Shown: positions 39,543 to 48,465 of the stretch, piece by piece
Layout: each line of letters opens with the position of its first letter
Numbering within the stretch: position 1 is the stretch's first letter
Assembly (NCBI GenBank): GCA_017656425.1
Contig: JACDNV010000001.1
Coordinates: 266,132-330,131 of the forward strand
Direction of reading: 5' to 3'
Origin: Candidatus Neomarinimicrobiota bacterium
Lineage (GTDB): Bacteria; Fidelibacterota; UBA2242; B5-G15
DNA length: 64,000 bases
Translations under genes and position numbers: made by a program
The notes under the pieces: generated by a model
Databases searched by the model: none
What the model was told of the DNA's origin: nothing
Seen by the model: only the letters and a program-made list of their open reading frames with translations

Positions 39543-41750
39543 TCACTCCCCCTGATCTGACATTAATTTTATTATAAATTCCCTCACCTCTTTATAATCT
39601 CTTAATCTAAACTTGGCACTGGTAGAGCCAAAGCCTACCTTTATAGTTATTCCATCGTCGGATAGAGACCGAAACATATCCTCATCTGTCCAATCATCAC
39701 CGATAGCAAGTATGAAATCACTATCTATTTCTTTGAGCCACTCTCTTACTGCTCGTCCTTTTCCAATTTCCGAATTCTTAATCTCTACAACCTTATTCCC
39801 CTCAAGCACCTGCAGGTTTGTTCCAGCGATCATATATGACAGGTTTTCCACAAGATCCCTCGCTCTTATATATCCCAAATCGGAATTCACACCCCTATAA
39901 TGCCAGACCAAAGAAAATTCCTTCTCCTCTATGGATGACCCCGGTGTCTTGTCAACATAATATTCCATTACAGATCTTATCTCATCCTTCCAGCTATTAT
40001 CTACATCCTCCAGTTTATACCATGAGCCACTTTTTTTCTTAAACCACGCGCCATGTTCTCCCGTAAGATTTACACCGATATCACTAAACCATTCATCCAT
40101 TGTTTCTCTATCTCTACCACTTATTAAAACCACCTCGTTTTCCCTACTCAAATCTTTCAGTACCCTGATAAGTTCAGAATCAGGGCGAGCTTCTTTTACT
40201 CTTCTGAAAAAAGGAATAAGGGTACCATCATAATCAAGGAAAAATAACCTTCTGTTGGCATTATCATACATTTCTTTTATCTTTGTAAAAACCGTCTCAC
40301 TAATAACGTCCGAAACCGCTTCTTCCTGCTCTGCTTTAACTCTTTTCAAACTATCTAGAAAGTCTTCTACCCATCTGTAAACATCATATCTTTTCAATTT
40401 ATTAAACATCAATGATACTCTGTCCCTAGCTTCACTAATCGGCATTTCCATGGATTTCTTAATCGCACTTACAAGCTCATCCATATTATTGGGATTTACA
40501 ATGATTGCCTCCGACAACTCTATAGCCGACCCAGCCATTTCGCTTAAAACTAACACCCCTGCATCAGGATATTTAGTTGAAATAAACTCTTTTGATACAA
40601 GGTTCATACCATCTCTGAATGGGGTTACGATCGCTACATCAGAAATTTTATAAAAAGCTATTAATTCTTCTTGCCTAAAACTTCTGTAGAAATATTCTAT
40701 CGGCAGCCAATCTATTGAACGATATTTAGAGTTTATTCTGCTAACATGTCTATCTAACTCATCTTTTAATTTTCCATAATATTCTACCTTCCACCTTGAT
40801 GGTACCACAATCATAAGCAATGTAACTTTTCCTCTGTATTCTGGATATTTATCCAGAAACCTTTCAAAAGCTAAAACCTTCTGTACAATCCCTTTTGTAT
40901 AATCAAGCCTATCAACTGACAATATAACTTTCTTATCACCATATCTATTTCTCAATGATCCAACTTTTTGCTTAATAAAAATATCATTAGATGACTCATT
41001 AAATCTATCAACATCAATACCAAGCGGAAACGTATCGGCTTTTATAACTCTATTTATTACCAGCAATTCATTAAAAAAATGCTCAACTCCAAGTATGTGC
41101 TTAATAGAACTTAAAAAATGTCTCAAGTAATCATAGGTATGGAAGCCAATCAAATCAGCACCTATTAATCCCTGCAAAATTTCCTCCCTCCAGGGTAACA
41201 GTCTAAAAATTTCATAGGAGGGAAATGGTATATGCAGAAAAAACCCAATACTGGCATCAGGTATTTTCTGACGCAACAAACCCGGCAATAACATCAAATG
41301 GTAATCTTGAATCCATATAATTGAACCTTCAGTATAAATTTCTAAAACAGTATCAAGAAATCTATCATTTACCTTCTTATAGTACTCCCAAGATTTCTTA
41401 TTGTATTCTGCATGCTCTATAAAGTAATGAAACAAAGGCCATATTGCTTTATTACTGAAACCCTCATAATACCACTTATACTCGCTCTTTGTAAGAAAAA
41501 GCGGGAACATATTTTTCTCCCTTAGCAGTCTAATTATAGATGTTCGCACCGGTCCTTTTATATCAAACATTCCGGGCCAGCCAACCCAGATACTTTCGTA
41601 TCTGCCAGCTAAAGACCTTAATCCACTTGCGAGACCACCTGGAGAAGGTTTTACATCTATTTTACCCTTCCTATAAGATATGGTAACAGGTAATCTATTT
41701 GAAACAATAATCAGTTTATTATCACTTTCCTTCGTCTTTAGCTTTTTCAT
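39543..41750 (-). CDS. Fused trehalose-6-phosphate synthase / phosphatase (OtsA-OtsB)
   Basis: Residues 1 to about 480 are a GT20 trehalose-6-phosphate synthase. They show IVSNRLPVTISYRKG, PSPGGLASGLRSL, WVGWPG, IWIQDYHLMLLPGLLR, IGFFLHIPFPSYEIFRLLPWR, FHTYDYLRHF, SVDRLDYTKGI and VTPFRDGMNLVSKEF. From about 500 to 735 is a HAD trehalose-6-phosphate phosphatase: FFLDYDGTLIPF, VVLISGRDRETM, LTGEHGAWF and ILAIGDDWTDEDMF. The single protein can thus make trehalose from UDP-glucose and glucose-6-phosphate. The start overlaps the upstream PAS-protein gene by 29 bases. Confidence 0.95.
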   Translation of the reverse strand: MKKLKTKESDNKLIIVSNRLPVTISYRKGKIDVKPSPGGLASGLRSLAGRYESIWVGWPGMFDIKGPVRTSIIRLLREKNMFPLFLTKSEYKWYYEGFSNKAIWPLFHYFIEHAEYNKKSWEYYKKVNDRFLDTVLEIYTEGSIIWIQDYHLMLLPGLLRQKIPDASIGFFLHIPFPSYEIFRLLPWREEILQGLIGADLIGFHTYDYLRHFLSSIKHILGVEHFFNELLVINRVIKADTFPLGIDVDRFNESSNDIFIKQKVGSLRNRYGDKKVILSVDRLDYTKGIVQKVLAFERFLDKYPEYRGKVTLLMIVVPSRWKVEYYGKLKDELDRHVSRINSKYRSIDWLPIEYFYRSFRQEELIAFYKISDVAIVTPFRDGMNLVSKEFISTKYPDAGVLVLSEMAGSAIELSEAIIVNPNNMDELVSAIKKSMEMPISEARDRVSLMFNKLKRYDVYRWVEDFLDSLKRVKAEQEEAVSDVISETVFTKIKEMYDNANRRLFFLDYDGTLIPFFRRVKEARPDSELIRVLKDLSRENEVVLISGRDRETMDEWFSDIGVNLTGEHGAWFKKKSGSWYKLEDVDNSWKDEIRSVMEYYVDKTPGSSIEEKEFSLVWHYRGVNSDLGYIRARDLVENLSYMIAGTNLQVLEGNKVVEIKNSEIGKGRAVREWLKEIDSDFILAIGDDWTDEDMFRSLSDDGITIKVGFGSTSAKFRLRDYKEVREFIIKLMSDQGE

Positions 41751-43683
41751 AGAGTTCCTTATAAATGTCTGAATATAATTTTTTCATGCAATCAGGACAA
41801 ATGCTATGAGTAAAATCCACATCTGTGTTTTCTGATATGTATTTCTCTACATCATTCCAGTAACCTTGATCATCCCTTATCTTTTTGCAATTCGCACAAA
41901 TAGGTAACAGACCAGATAACTCCTTTACCTCCCTTAAAGCTTTACGTAATTTTCTTAGTAACTTTTCTCGCTCATACTCTTCTATCTTATGTTTTAAAGC
42001 AATCGCAATTTGTACAGCCACCTCTTCCAGAGTCCTCACTTCCTTAGACAACTCGCTATTTTTCATATATTCAAAAATTATCATAGCACCGACAATTTTC
42101 CTTTTCACTTTTAATGGTAAACCTATGGCTAATTTTGGTAAATATTCAATATTTTCTATATCTATATCCGACTTTTCTATAACATCTATCATTTGGTTAG
42201 TCGATAAGATTATCATTTTTTCATTTCTCATTACTTCCCTTGATAAAATCTTCAATAGCCTTTTTCCGTAAAATTTTATTGGAACAGTACAATTATAGTA
42301 GGGAATACTTAAATATTTGCCCCTATGATTTATTGTGAAAAATATATTCTCAACATCAACCACCTTTTTCATCGAGGAATGTATCTCTTCTAGAAAATCT
42401 TTAAAAGCCCTCTTAGTGTACACAGCATTCGATATTTCAAAAAACGCGATATTCATATTTTCTGCTTTTACTCTTGCCGAAACGTCCTTGTATATAGCGA
42501 ATCTACCTACAATCTCTCCTTTATCAAAAATTGATACAGCAGAAATAGACACAGGAATCTTCTTACCGTCTCTCCTCTTTCGATACGTATCATAGAAAAT
42601 GTATCCTGTATTGGACATCTTATTAAGCCTCTTGCCTTCTTCTCTTATTTCATCGGGAACCATTACATCATCAATAAACTTACCCCGAACTTCATCCATT
42701 TTCCATCCAAATACTTCCTCAAATCTTTTATTTACCTCAAGAATATAAAAATTTCTATCCATATAGACCATTGGCTCGGGATTATAGAAAAATATCCTTT
42801 CAAACTTTTCCTTTTCCCTTCTTAATTCCTCCTCAATGTTCTTAATCTGAGTGATATCTCTGGAAATTCCAACAAGCCCAATGATATCTCCTTCCCTGTT
42901 AAACATTGGAACCTTTGTAACACTTACCCACCTTTTTTTACCTTCGGTTTCAATTAGCTCTTCCTTTCTTACTATACTTTTGCCTTTCTGAATTACTTCC
43001 TTCTCATCCCTTTCGGATTCTTCCGCAAATTTCCTATCAAAAAAATCATAATCGGTCTTGCCATATGCCTTCTCCGGACTTGATAAACCAAGCCTTTTAG
43101 CATGATAGTCGCTTATTAAAATAAACCGTGACTGTTTATCTTTAAAAAAGATTCCATCGGGAATACTTTTAAGTAAGGTATCCAGCATCTCTTTCTCATA
43201 TTGAGAGAATCCTGTAATTCTATTATCCAGATAAATTCTAAACTTCATTTCCAGAATTCCAGATAAAGTTTCTAATACTGAATCTTCAATAGATTCTTTA
43301 TTAAAGGTAGAAAAAAATATTAAACCATCGTATGATAGACCTGATAGTTTAAAAGTTATACAAAAAACATTGTCCAGTGTATACCCATTTACCTTAACTC
43401 TTCCGACAAGATATTTGCTATCTTTGTGATCTCTATCCTTAAATATATTTTTATAATCATCGGGAGATAATCTCAGAGGACCTCTATATTTTTTATTCCC
43501 ACTTTCATAAATATTGAGAATTACAAGTTTTTTATCAACTTTGTTAACAAATCCAACTCCAATAATATCAATGTAACTACATTCACCCATTATAGACAGT
43601 ATATCTTTGGAAAGGTCTATAATCCTTTTATATCCAGTCACCTCGACCTTTACAATTTTATTTATTATTTCATTTAAATTCAC
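41722..43683 (-). CDS. Multi-PAS sensor protein with C-terminal zinc-type cysteine motif
   Basis: The 653-residue soluble protein has an N-terminal region of unknown type (1-160). PAS domain 1 is at about 165-285 (LLKSIPDGIFFKDKQSRFILISDYHAKRLG ... VGISRDITQIK) and PAS domain 2 at about 290-405 (FFYNPEPMVYMDRNFYILEVNKRFEEVFGW ... AIYKDVSARV). A GAF-like region covers about 410-560. A coil ends in LSGLLPICANCKKIRDDQGYWNDVEKYISEN and SICPDCMKKLY. The CxxC...CxxC tail is common in PAS sensors that lack a kinase. No kinase or cyclase domain is present. It overlaps otsA-otsB, suggesting a sensing role for the trehalose genes. Confidence 0.8.
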   Translation of the reverse strand: MNLNEIINKIVKVEVTGYKRIIDLSKDILSIMGECSYIDIIGVGFVNKVDKKLVILNIYESGNKKYRGPLRLSPDDYKNIFKDRDHKDSKYLVGRVKVNGYTLDNVFCITFKLSGLSYDGLIFFSTFNKESIEDSVLETLSGILEMKFRIYLDNRITGFSQYEKEMLDTLLKSIPDGIFFKDKQSRFILISDYHAKRLGLSSPEKAYGKTDYDFFDRKFAEESERDEKEVIQKGKSIVRKEELIETEGKKRWVSVTKVPMFNREGDIIGLVGISRDITQIKNIEEELRREKEKFERIFFYNPEPMVYMDRNFYILEVNKRFEEVFGWKMDEVRGKFIDDVMVPDEIREEGKRLNKMSNTGYIFYDTYRKRRDGKKIPVSISAVSIFDKGEIVGRFAIYKDVSARVKAENMNIAFFEISNAVYTKRAFKDFLEEIHSSMKKVVDVENIFFTINHRGKYLSIPYYNCTVPIKFYGKRLLKILSREVMRNEKMIILSTNQMIDVIEKSDIDIENIEYLPKLAIGLPLKVKRKIVGAMIIFEYMKNSELSKEVRTLEEVAVQIAIALKHKIEEYEREKLLRKLRKALREVKELSGLLPICANCKKIRDDQGYWNDVEKYISENTDVDFTHSICPDCMKKLYSDIYKELYEKAKDEGK

Positions 43684-43702
43684 ATTTTCCTCAAAAAAAT
43701 TT

Positions 43703-46129
43703 TTAACGATTCAAAAGTACTTTGCTCCTTAACAATTTTAGTATTTCCATTGCTATAAACTTTGTATTCCTGCTACCTGTTTCCTCACTGGGACCAACAC
43801 AGACAGGACAGCCAGAAGAGCAAAAACACTCTTCAATCAACTTATAAGTTGTCTCCACAAGCTCATCAAATTTATAATAAAGGTCTTCAGAAAGTCCTAT
43901 CCCGCCGGGATAGTTGTCAAATATAAAAATAGTCGGTTCAAACTTACCTATTTTTTCGGGACTTATTTTCATCTCTGGTCTTGACTCATCAGCCATTGTA
44001 TACACTCCCCTTGAGAAGGGTGTTGACCTTACATACCAATTCGCATTTCTATCACCAATTGCTCGATTCATGTCCTTGGGATCGACCATTATCAAAACGG
44101 AACCTGCATGATGCAACGCATAGGATAAGCCAAGCACCCCACTTATATTTTCACTTTTCGAATAAGGTAAATCATCAAGGAATGACCGTGTCAATGTAAA
44201 CCATAATGCATTGGTCACCATTTCCTGCTCAGGAAGATTTATCTTTCCATATCCAAGATTCTCTGAAGTGTAAAACTTAATCTTTTTAAAACCAACAGCT
44301 TTATTTGTTACAAGAACCTCACCATTTTCCAGAATAACAGAATCAAATTTCTTCGACTCATATATATCAAGAATTCTCACATGAGTATAATCAATAGACA
44401 TTGTGAAGTAATCAGCATTGGATTCCCTTACAAATGCTTTCTTCCCTTCCCAATCCAATTCTTCGACAAAATATTGATTTCCATCAACCATATAAATTGC
44501 ACCTGGATATATTGTTGTCGGTACCGAATAAAAATCCACCTCACCAATCACTTTATCACACTCATCTCTATTAACTACCACAAAGTTTTCATGGGAGATA
44601 CTCCTGATGTTGATATGACTCGCAGGATAATCCTCTGATTCCCAGTACCATCTATCGCCCTGTTTTACCACTTCGCCACTTTTATTCAGCATTCCAAGAA
44701 TAGCCTTTGTATTTTCAATGGATATATTACCGAAGGTTTCACTACCGGAAAAAGGTAGTTCAAAACTTGCACATTTTATATGATCAACCAGTATCATAAC
44801 ATTGTTTGGATTTATCCTTGCACATTCTGGATTCCTGTCAAAAAAGTAACTCGGATTATTTATTATAAACTGATCCACAGGGAAGCTCCTTGCCACAAGA
44901 ATCGCACAGGATAGAGCACCCCTTCTACCTGACCTACCAGCCTGTTGCCAGACTGATGATATATATCCAGGGAAACCAGCAATAATTGACACATCAAGAC
45001 TACCAATATCAATTCCTAGCTCAAGGGCATTTGTCGCAATCACACATTTAATATAGCCCTCTTTCAATCCTCTCTCAATTTCTCTCCTTCTATATGGCAA
45101 ATAGCCCCCTCTGTATCCAGCGATTATCTCTTTGCCTGCTTTATCAGATCTTCCTCTCTCAAAATCATCTTTAAGATATTTTGTTAGAATCTCAACATTT
45201 AGCCTCGATAGAGCAAAAATAATTACTGATATGTTATTATCAATGAATATTCTCGCAAGATTTCTTGTCTGGTGCAAATAATTTGCCCTGATTCCAAGTT
45301 CATTATTGACAATTGGTGGATTATAAAAGATAAAATACTTATCACCAGTTGGAGCTCCACTTTTGTCTATTAGGACAAAATCCTCTTCGGTAAGGTTTTC
45401 TGCATGCTCTTTTGGATTTGTTATTGTTGCCGAGCAGCATATAAATTGTGGATTAGAGCCATAAAACCTACATATTCTCTTTAGTCTCCTGATTACATTT
45501 GTGAAATGAGACCCAAAAACTCCACGATAAATATGCAGTTCGTCTATAACTATAAATTTTAAATTGGTGAACAGTTTAACCCACTTCGTATGATGTGGAA
45601 GTATACCCTGATGCAGCATATCAGGATTCGTTACAATTATGTTCCCACGCTGTCTTATCCTCTGTCTTATATTCTGGGGAGTATCACCGTCGAATGTCTG
45701 AGCATATACATCAATTCCCAACTTATTTATAATATCATTTAATTCAAAAATCTGATCCTGGGATAACGCTTTTGTCGGGAAAATATATAATGCCCTCGAC
45801 TCACTATCTTCAATTATGGAGTTTACCACTGGCATGTTATAACAGAGTGTCTTACCACTTGATGTGGGAGTCTGGATACAGACATTCTTGCCTTCTTTAA
45901 TTAATCTCCATGCTTCAGCCTGATGTGAATAAAGCTTTTCAATACCTCTTTTGATAAGAGCTTCTTTCAAATCTCTGTTCAAATCATCGGGGAAATCAGC
46001 ATAAGAACCATTATTACCAGGTATTAACTTTGTTGCAGTAATACTGGCTTTAAAAGATAAATGATTCCTCAAACGCTCTATAATTTCTTCCAGCGTCAGG
46101 ATGGAATTTATTGAGTTTTCCTTGTTAAT
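43703..46129 (-). CDS. MrfA-like DEAD/DEAH helicase with DUF1998 zinc domain
   Basis: This family comprises repair helicases such as MrfA of mitomycin repair. Visible are Walker A TPTSSGKTLCYN, DELHIYRGVFGSHF (DEVH-type box), SATITNPKEHA, the second RecA domain with GYRGGYLPYRRREIERGL and ATNALELGIDIGSLDVSIIAGFPG followed by QQAGRSGRRG. The DUF1998 region has the four-cysteine cluster CFCSSGCPVC. The first standard start in frame is TTG at 46072, but similarity with the family suggests about 15 more residues (INKENSINSILTLEEIIERL). An ATT at 46129, seven bases after AAGAGG, would supply them, so an unusual start codon is possible. Confidence 0.88.
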   Translation of the reverse strand: MNKENSINSILTLEEIIERLRNHLSFKASITATKLIPGNNGSYADFPDDLNRDLKEALIKRGIEKLYSHQAEAWRLIKEGKNVCIQTPTSSGKTLCYNMPVVNSIIEDSESRALYIFPTKALSQDQIFELNDIINKLGIDVYAQTFDGDTPQNIRQRIRQRGNIIVTNPDMLHQGILPHHTKWVKLFTNLKFIVIDELHIYRGVFGSHFTNVIRRLKRICRFYGSNPQFICCSATITNPKEHAENLTEEDFVLIDKSGAPTGDKYFIFYNPPIVNNELGIRANYLHQTRNLARIFIDNNISVIIFALSRLNVEILTKYLKDDFERGRSDKAGKEIIAGYRGGYLPYRRREIERGLKEGYIKCVIATNALELGIDIGSLDVSIIAGFPGYISSVWQQAGRSGRRGALSCAILVARSFPVDQFIINNPSYFFDRNPECARINPNNVMILVDHIKCASFELPFSGSETFGNISIENTKAILGMLNKSGEVVKQGDRWYWESEDYPASHINIRSISHENFVVVNRDECDKVIGEVDFYSVPTTIYPGAIYMVDGNQYFVEELDWEGKKAFVRESNADYFTMSIDYTHVRILDIYESKKFDSVILENGEVLVTNKAVGFKKIKFYTSENLGYGKINLPEQEMVTNALWFTLTRSFLDDLPYSKSENISGVLGLSYALHHAGSVLIMVDPKDMNRAIGDRNANWYVRSTPFSRGVYTMADESRPEMKISPEKIGKFEPTIFIFDNYPGGIGLSEDLYYKFDELVETTYKLIEECFCSSGCPVCVGPSEETGSRNTKFIAMEILKLLRSKVLLNR

Positions 46130-46737
46130 CCTATTACCTCTTTTTGTTGTAAATACCTTTCAAGACTTTCTGGATTATCAAAAAGATATGTGTGAAATCC
46201 AATTTTCTCTGCAGGTAAAAGATTAGCTTGCAGATCATCTATAAATATAATTTCATTTGCCTTTGCTTTTAGCTTACTCATTACAGATGTGTAAATTCTC
46301 TTATCAGGTTTTACATATCCAAAATCATAGGAAAAAAACAGATAATCAAAATACCCGAATATATCATAATTTTTATTTATCGATTCAATATGAAGTGGAT
46401 TCGTATTTGATAATATACCCTTCTTTATATTCCTATCGATTTTCTTCACAAGCTCTATCATTTGCTCATTTAATTTAAAACAGCTCGCCCAGATTTCTAT
46501 AAGCTCTTCTTTATTTACCTCATTTGTAAGATTAAAACGCCTCTTCAATCCTGCAACATAGTCTTCTATGGCAATCTTTCCCTTCTCAAAATTTTTTTCC
46601 AGATTAGATTCAGGAAAATCTAAGAGCTTCTCTACAGGTTCACCAGTAATGTCAGAAAAAATCCTGAGAGCTTCTTCCTTGTCAACATTTACTATTACAT
46701 TGCCAAGATCAAAAAGGACAAACTTTATATAAGACAT
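46108..46737 (-). CDS. HAD-IA family hydrolase
   Basis: The 209-residue protein has motif I VLFDLGNVIVNVD, motif II ILSNTNPLHIES, motif III FGYVKPDKRIYTSVM and motif IV EIIFIDDLQANLLPAEKIGF. The DLGNV form of motif I is usual for the YihX/epoxide-hydrolase-N-like branch that dephosphorylates sugar phosphates such as glucose-1-phosphate. Substrate unknown. Its 3' end may overlap the extended start of the helicase gene. Confidence 0.82.
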   Translation of the reverse strand: MSYIKFVLFDLGNVIVNVDKEEALRIFSDITGEPVEKLLDFPESNLEKNFEKGKIAIEDYVAGLKRRFNLTNEVNKEELIEIWASCFKLNEQMIELVKKIDRNIKKGILSNTNPLHIESINKNYDIFGYFDYLFFSYDFGYVKPDKRIYTSVMSKLKAKANEIIFIDDLQANLLPAEKIGFHTYLFDNPESLERYLQQKEVIGLTRKTQ

Positions 46738-46749
46738 TATTAATAAACT

Positions 46750-47742
46750 TCAGCTACCTGTTTCAGATACAATTTCTGTTTCTACTCTTCCATACTCTAT
46801 ACCAGCGTGATTCTTAAGAACAGGGTTTTCGTATTTTTCGAGTTTGGTCAAGATGGTCTCACCAATCAGCTTCAAATGTTTTAAAATCTGGATGATAACA
46901 TACGCAGGGACTTCCCTATTACCACTCAAGGACTTTACAGCTGCTCCATAATATTTCCCATCTTCACCTTTTAACCCAATAGCTCCTATACCATCATCTC
47001 CCGTCTTTGATACACCCTTACCACCAGTAGCGATTATAAATTCTGTATCAAATCTATTTCTCCCAGCAACATGCTGCGGATTCAATGCCATAGCGGTAAC
47101 CACCTTACGGAGATTTTCATCTTCCTCAGCAATTAATTTCTTATACATAATAGCAAGATTTTTTAATGGTAAAAAATATGTAGGAGAGTTGCAATTATCA
47201 ATAGCAGTGGGAATTTTCTCCATTTCGGAGTAAGTCTGTATTTTCTCAAAAATATTCTTTTGTATCGGATGATTTTCCAGATTATAATTTTCAATTGCGA
47301 CATCCATAGCCTTTGCCATTGCTATCATTCCAATGTGAGTTCCTGAACAGGCATTGTGCACCGTGGTAGGTCTTTTCCCCTGTAATATCAACTGTTCATA
47401 GCTCGACCTATCAATGGGAGGATGAACTCCACACTGTAAATCATCGACAGTTATATCAACTTTCCTCATCATCTCCCTTAATAAATCAACATGAATGACT
47501 TCTCCGTTGTGTGTCGAACACAAAAGAGCAAGTTCCTCATTTGTCAATCCATATTTGTCTACTATACCTGCCTCCAACATTGCTACAGCTTGAAAGGGTT
47601 TTGCAGCAGAACGGATATAGGATGGGAAATTCTGATCACCTGCTGAAAAAATTACCTTGCCATGATCGTTAACTACAACCGCATAGCTAATGTGAAAATT
47701 CTCTATTATATTGCCTCTGAAAAATTTCGTTATCAATCTCAT
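46750..47742 (-). CDS. Asparaginase (Rhizobium AnsA / PF06089 type)
   Basis: The protein hydrolyses L-asparagine to aspartate and ammonia in the family. It begins VTKFFRGN-like (ITKFFRGNIIENFHISYAVVVNDHGKV) and continues with SYIRSAAKPFQAVAMLEAG, LALLCSTHNGE, TVHNACSGTHIGMIAMAKAM, PTAIDNCNSPTYFLPL and FIIATGGKGVSKTGDDGIGAIGLK. These include the Ser/Lys pair (SAAKPFQ) typical of this serine-hydrolase-like class. At 330 residues it is full length. It lies 15 bases after the PdxJ-like gene. Confidence 0.88.
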   Translation of the reverse strand: MRLITKFFRGNIIENFHISYAVVVNDHGKVIFSAGDQNFPSYIRSAAKPFQAVAMLEAGIVDKYGLTNEELALLCSTHNGEVIHVDLLREMMRKVDITVDDLQCGVHPPIDRSSYEQLILQGKRPTTVHNACSGTHIGMIAMAKAMDVAIENYNLENHPIQKNIFEKIQTYSEMEKIPTAIDNCNSPTYFLPLKNLAIMYKKLIAEEDENLRKVVTAMALNPQHVAGRNRFDTEFIIATGGKGVSKTGDDGIGAIGLKGEDGKYYGAAVKSLSGNREVPAYVIIQILKHLKLIGETILTKLEKYENPVLKNHAGIEYGRVETEIVSETGS

Positions 47743-47757
47743 GTACCAAATCTCCTT

Positions 47758-48456
47758 TCACTTACCCTCAACTAGAATAATATATTCTTTTAAGACTTCA
47801 GAAAGCCCTTTAAAAATTGCCTCCGCCAATAATATATCATCCAATGAGATAAATTCAAAATCAACAATATTAATTAAAGAATCTATAACACGTCTATTTA
47901 AACCCCCAGATATAGAGACCCTCATACCGTTTTTCTTTGCAACTCTAGCACTATGAGCTATTTGCTCCAGTTTTTTGTTATATTCAATGTGCATCTCTTC
48001 AAGAGCCAATGAATCTGAAGCCAGCTCAATCTCATCACATCCATATTGATAGGCAAATTTTAAAAATTTCAAATCCGGCTGCAGTCTGATAACAAATCCA
48101 ATCTCTTCCCTATTACTGAACTCAGAAGTTACCTCTTTTATTTTTTTTGACGGCAGAAAAACAGATAAATCATCGCTAGATGGATCAATCAGTGTTATTA
48201 CGTCAGGTTTATATTGCAACAGGCGCTGAATTATACCCTTTTCAGGAACAACCCTGACATTTATCCTCGCCTCAGTCATTGACTTGACTGTATCGAGAAA
48301 AAGCTCTATATCATCTACTACATCATAGGAAAAACAGATACCATGAATATTATTCACTTCTAATAGACCTACAATATTATAAATATTAGAAAGCTTAAGC
48401 CTGAAATATTTTTCAAACTTAATAAAAGAATCTAAATTAACTTCTAAATAGGCCAT
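47758..48456 (-). CDS. PdxJ-like TIM-barrel protein lacking the catalytic histidines
   Basis: The 232-residue chain aligns by eye to pyridoxine 5'-phosphate synthase. It shows LEVNLDSFIKF, KPDVITLIDPS, GFVIRLQPDLKFLKFAYQYGCDEIEL, EQIAHSARVAKKNGMRVSISGGLNRRVIDSLINI and ISLDDILLAEAIFKGLSEVLKEYI. The residues needed for catalysis in PdxJ are replaced. The HLREDRRH-like loop reads CFSYDVVDD, the Glu of NLEMA is Arg in NVRVV, and the His of NAGHGL is Gly in SISGGL. It therefore probably does another reaction or binds a phosphate ligand only. It stands in a run with the deacetylase and asparaginase genes. Function unknown. Confidence 0.6.
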   Translation of the reverse strand: MAYLEVNLDSFIKFEKYFRLKLSNIYNIVGLLEVNNIHGICFSYDVVDDIELFLDTVKSMTEARINVRVVPEKGIIQRLLQYKPDVITLIDPSSDDLSVFLPSKKIKEVTSEFSNREEIGFVIRLQPDLKFLKFAYQYGCDEIELASDSLALEEMHIEYNKKLEQIAHSARVAKKNGMRVSISGGLNRRVIDSLINIVDFEFISLDDILLAEAIFKGLSEVLKEYIILVEGK

Positions 48457-48465
48457 TTTATACTC

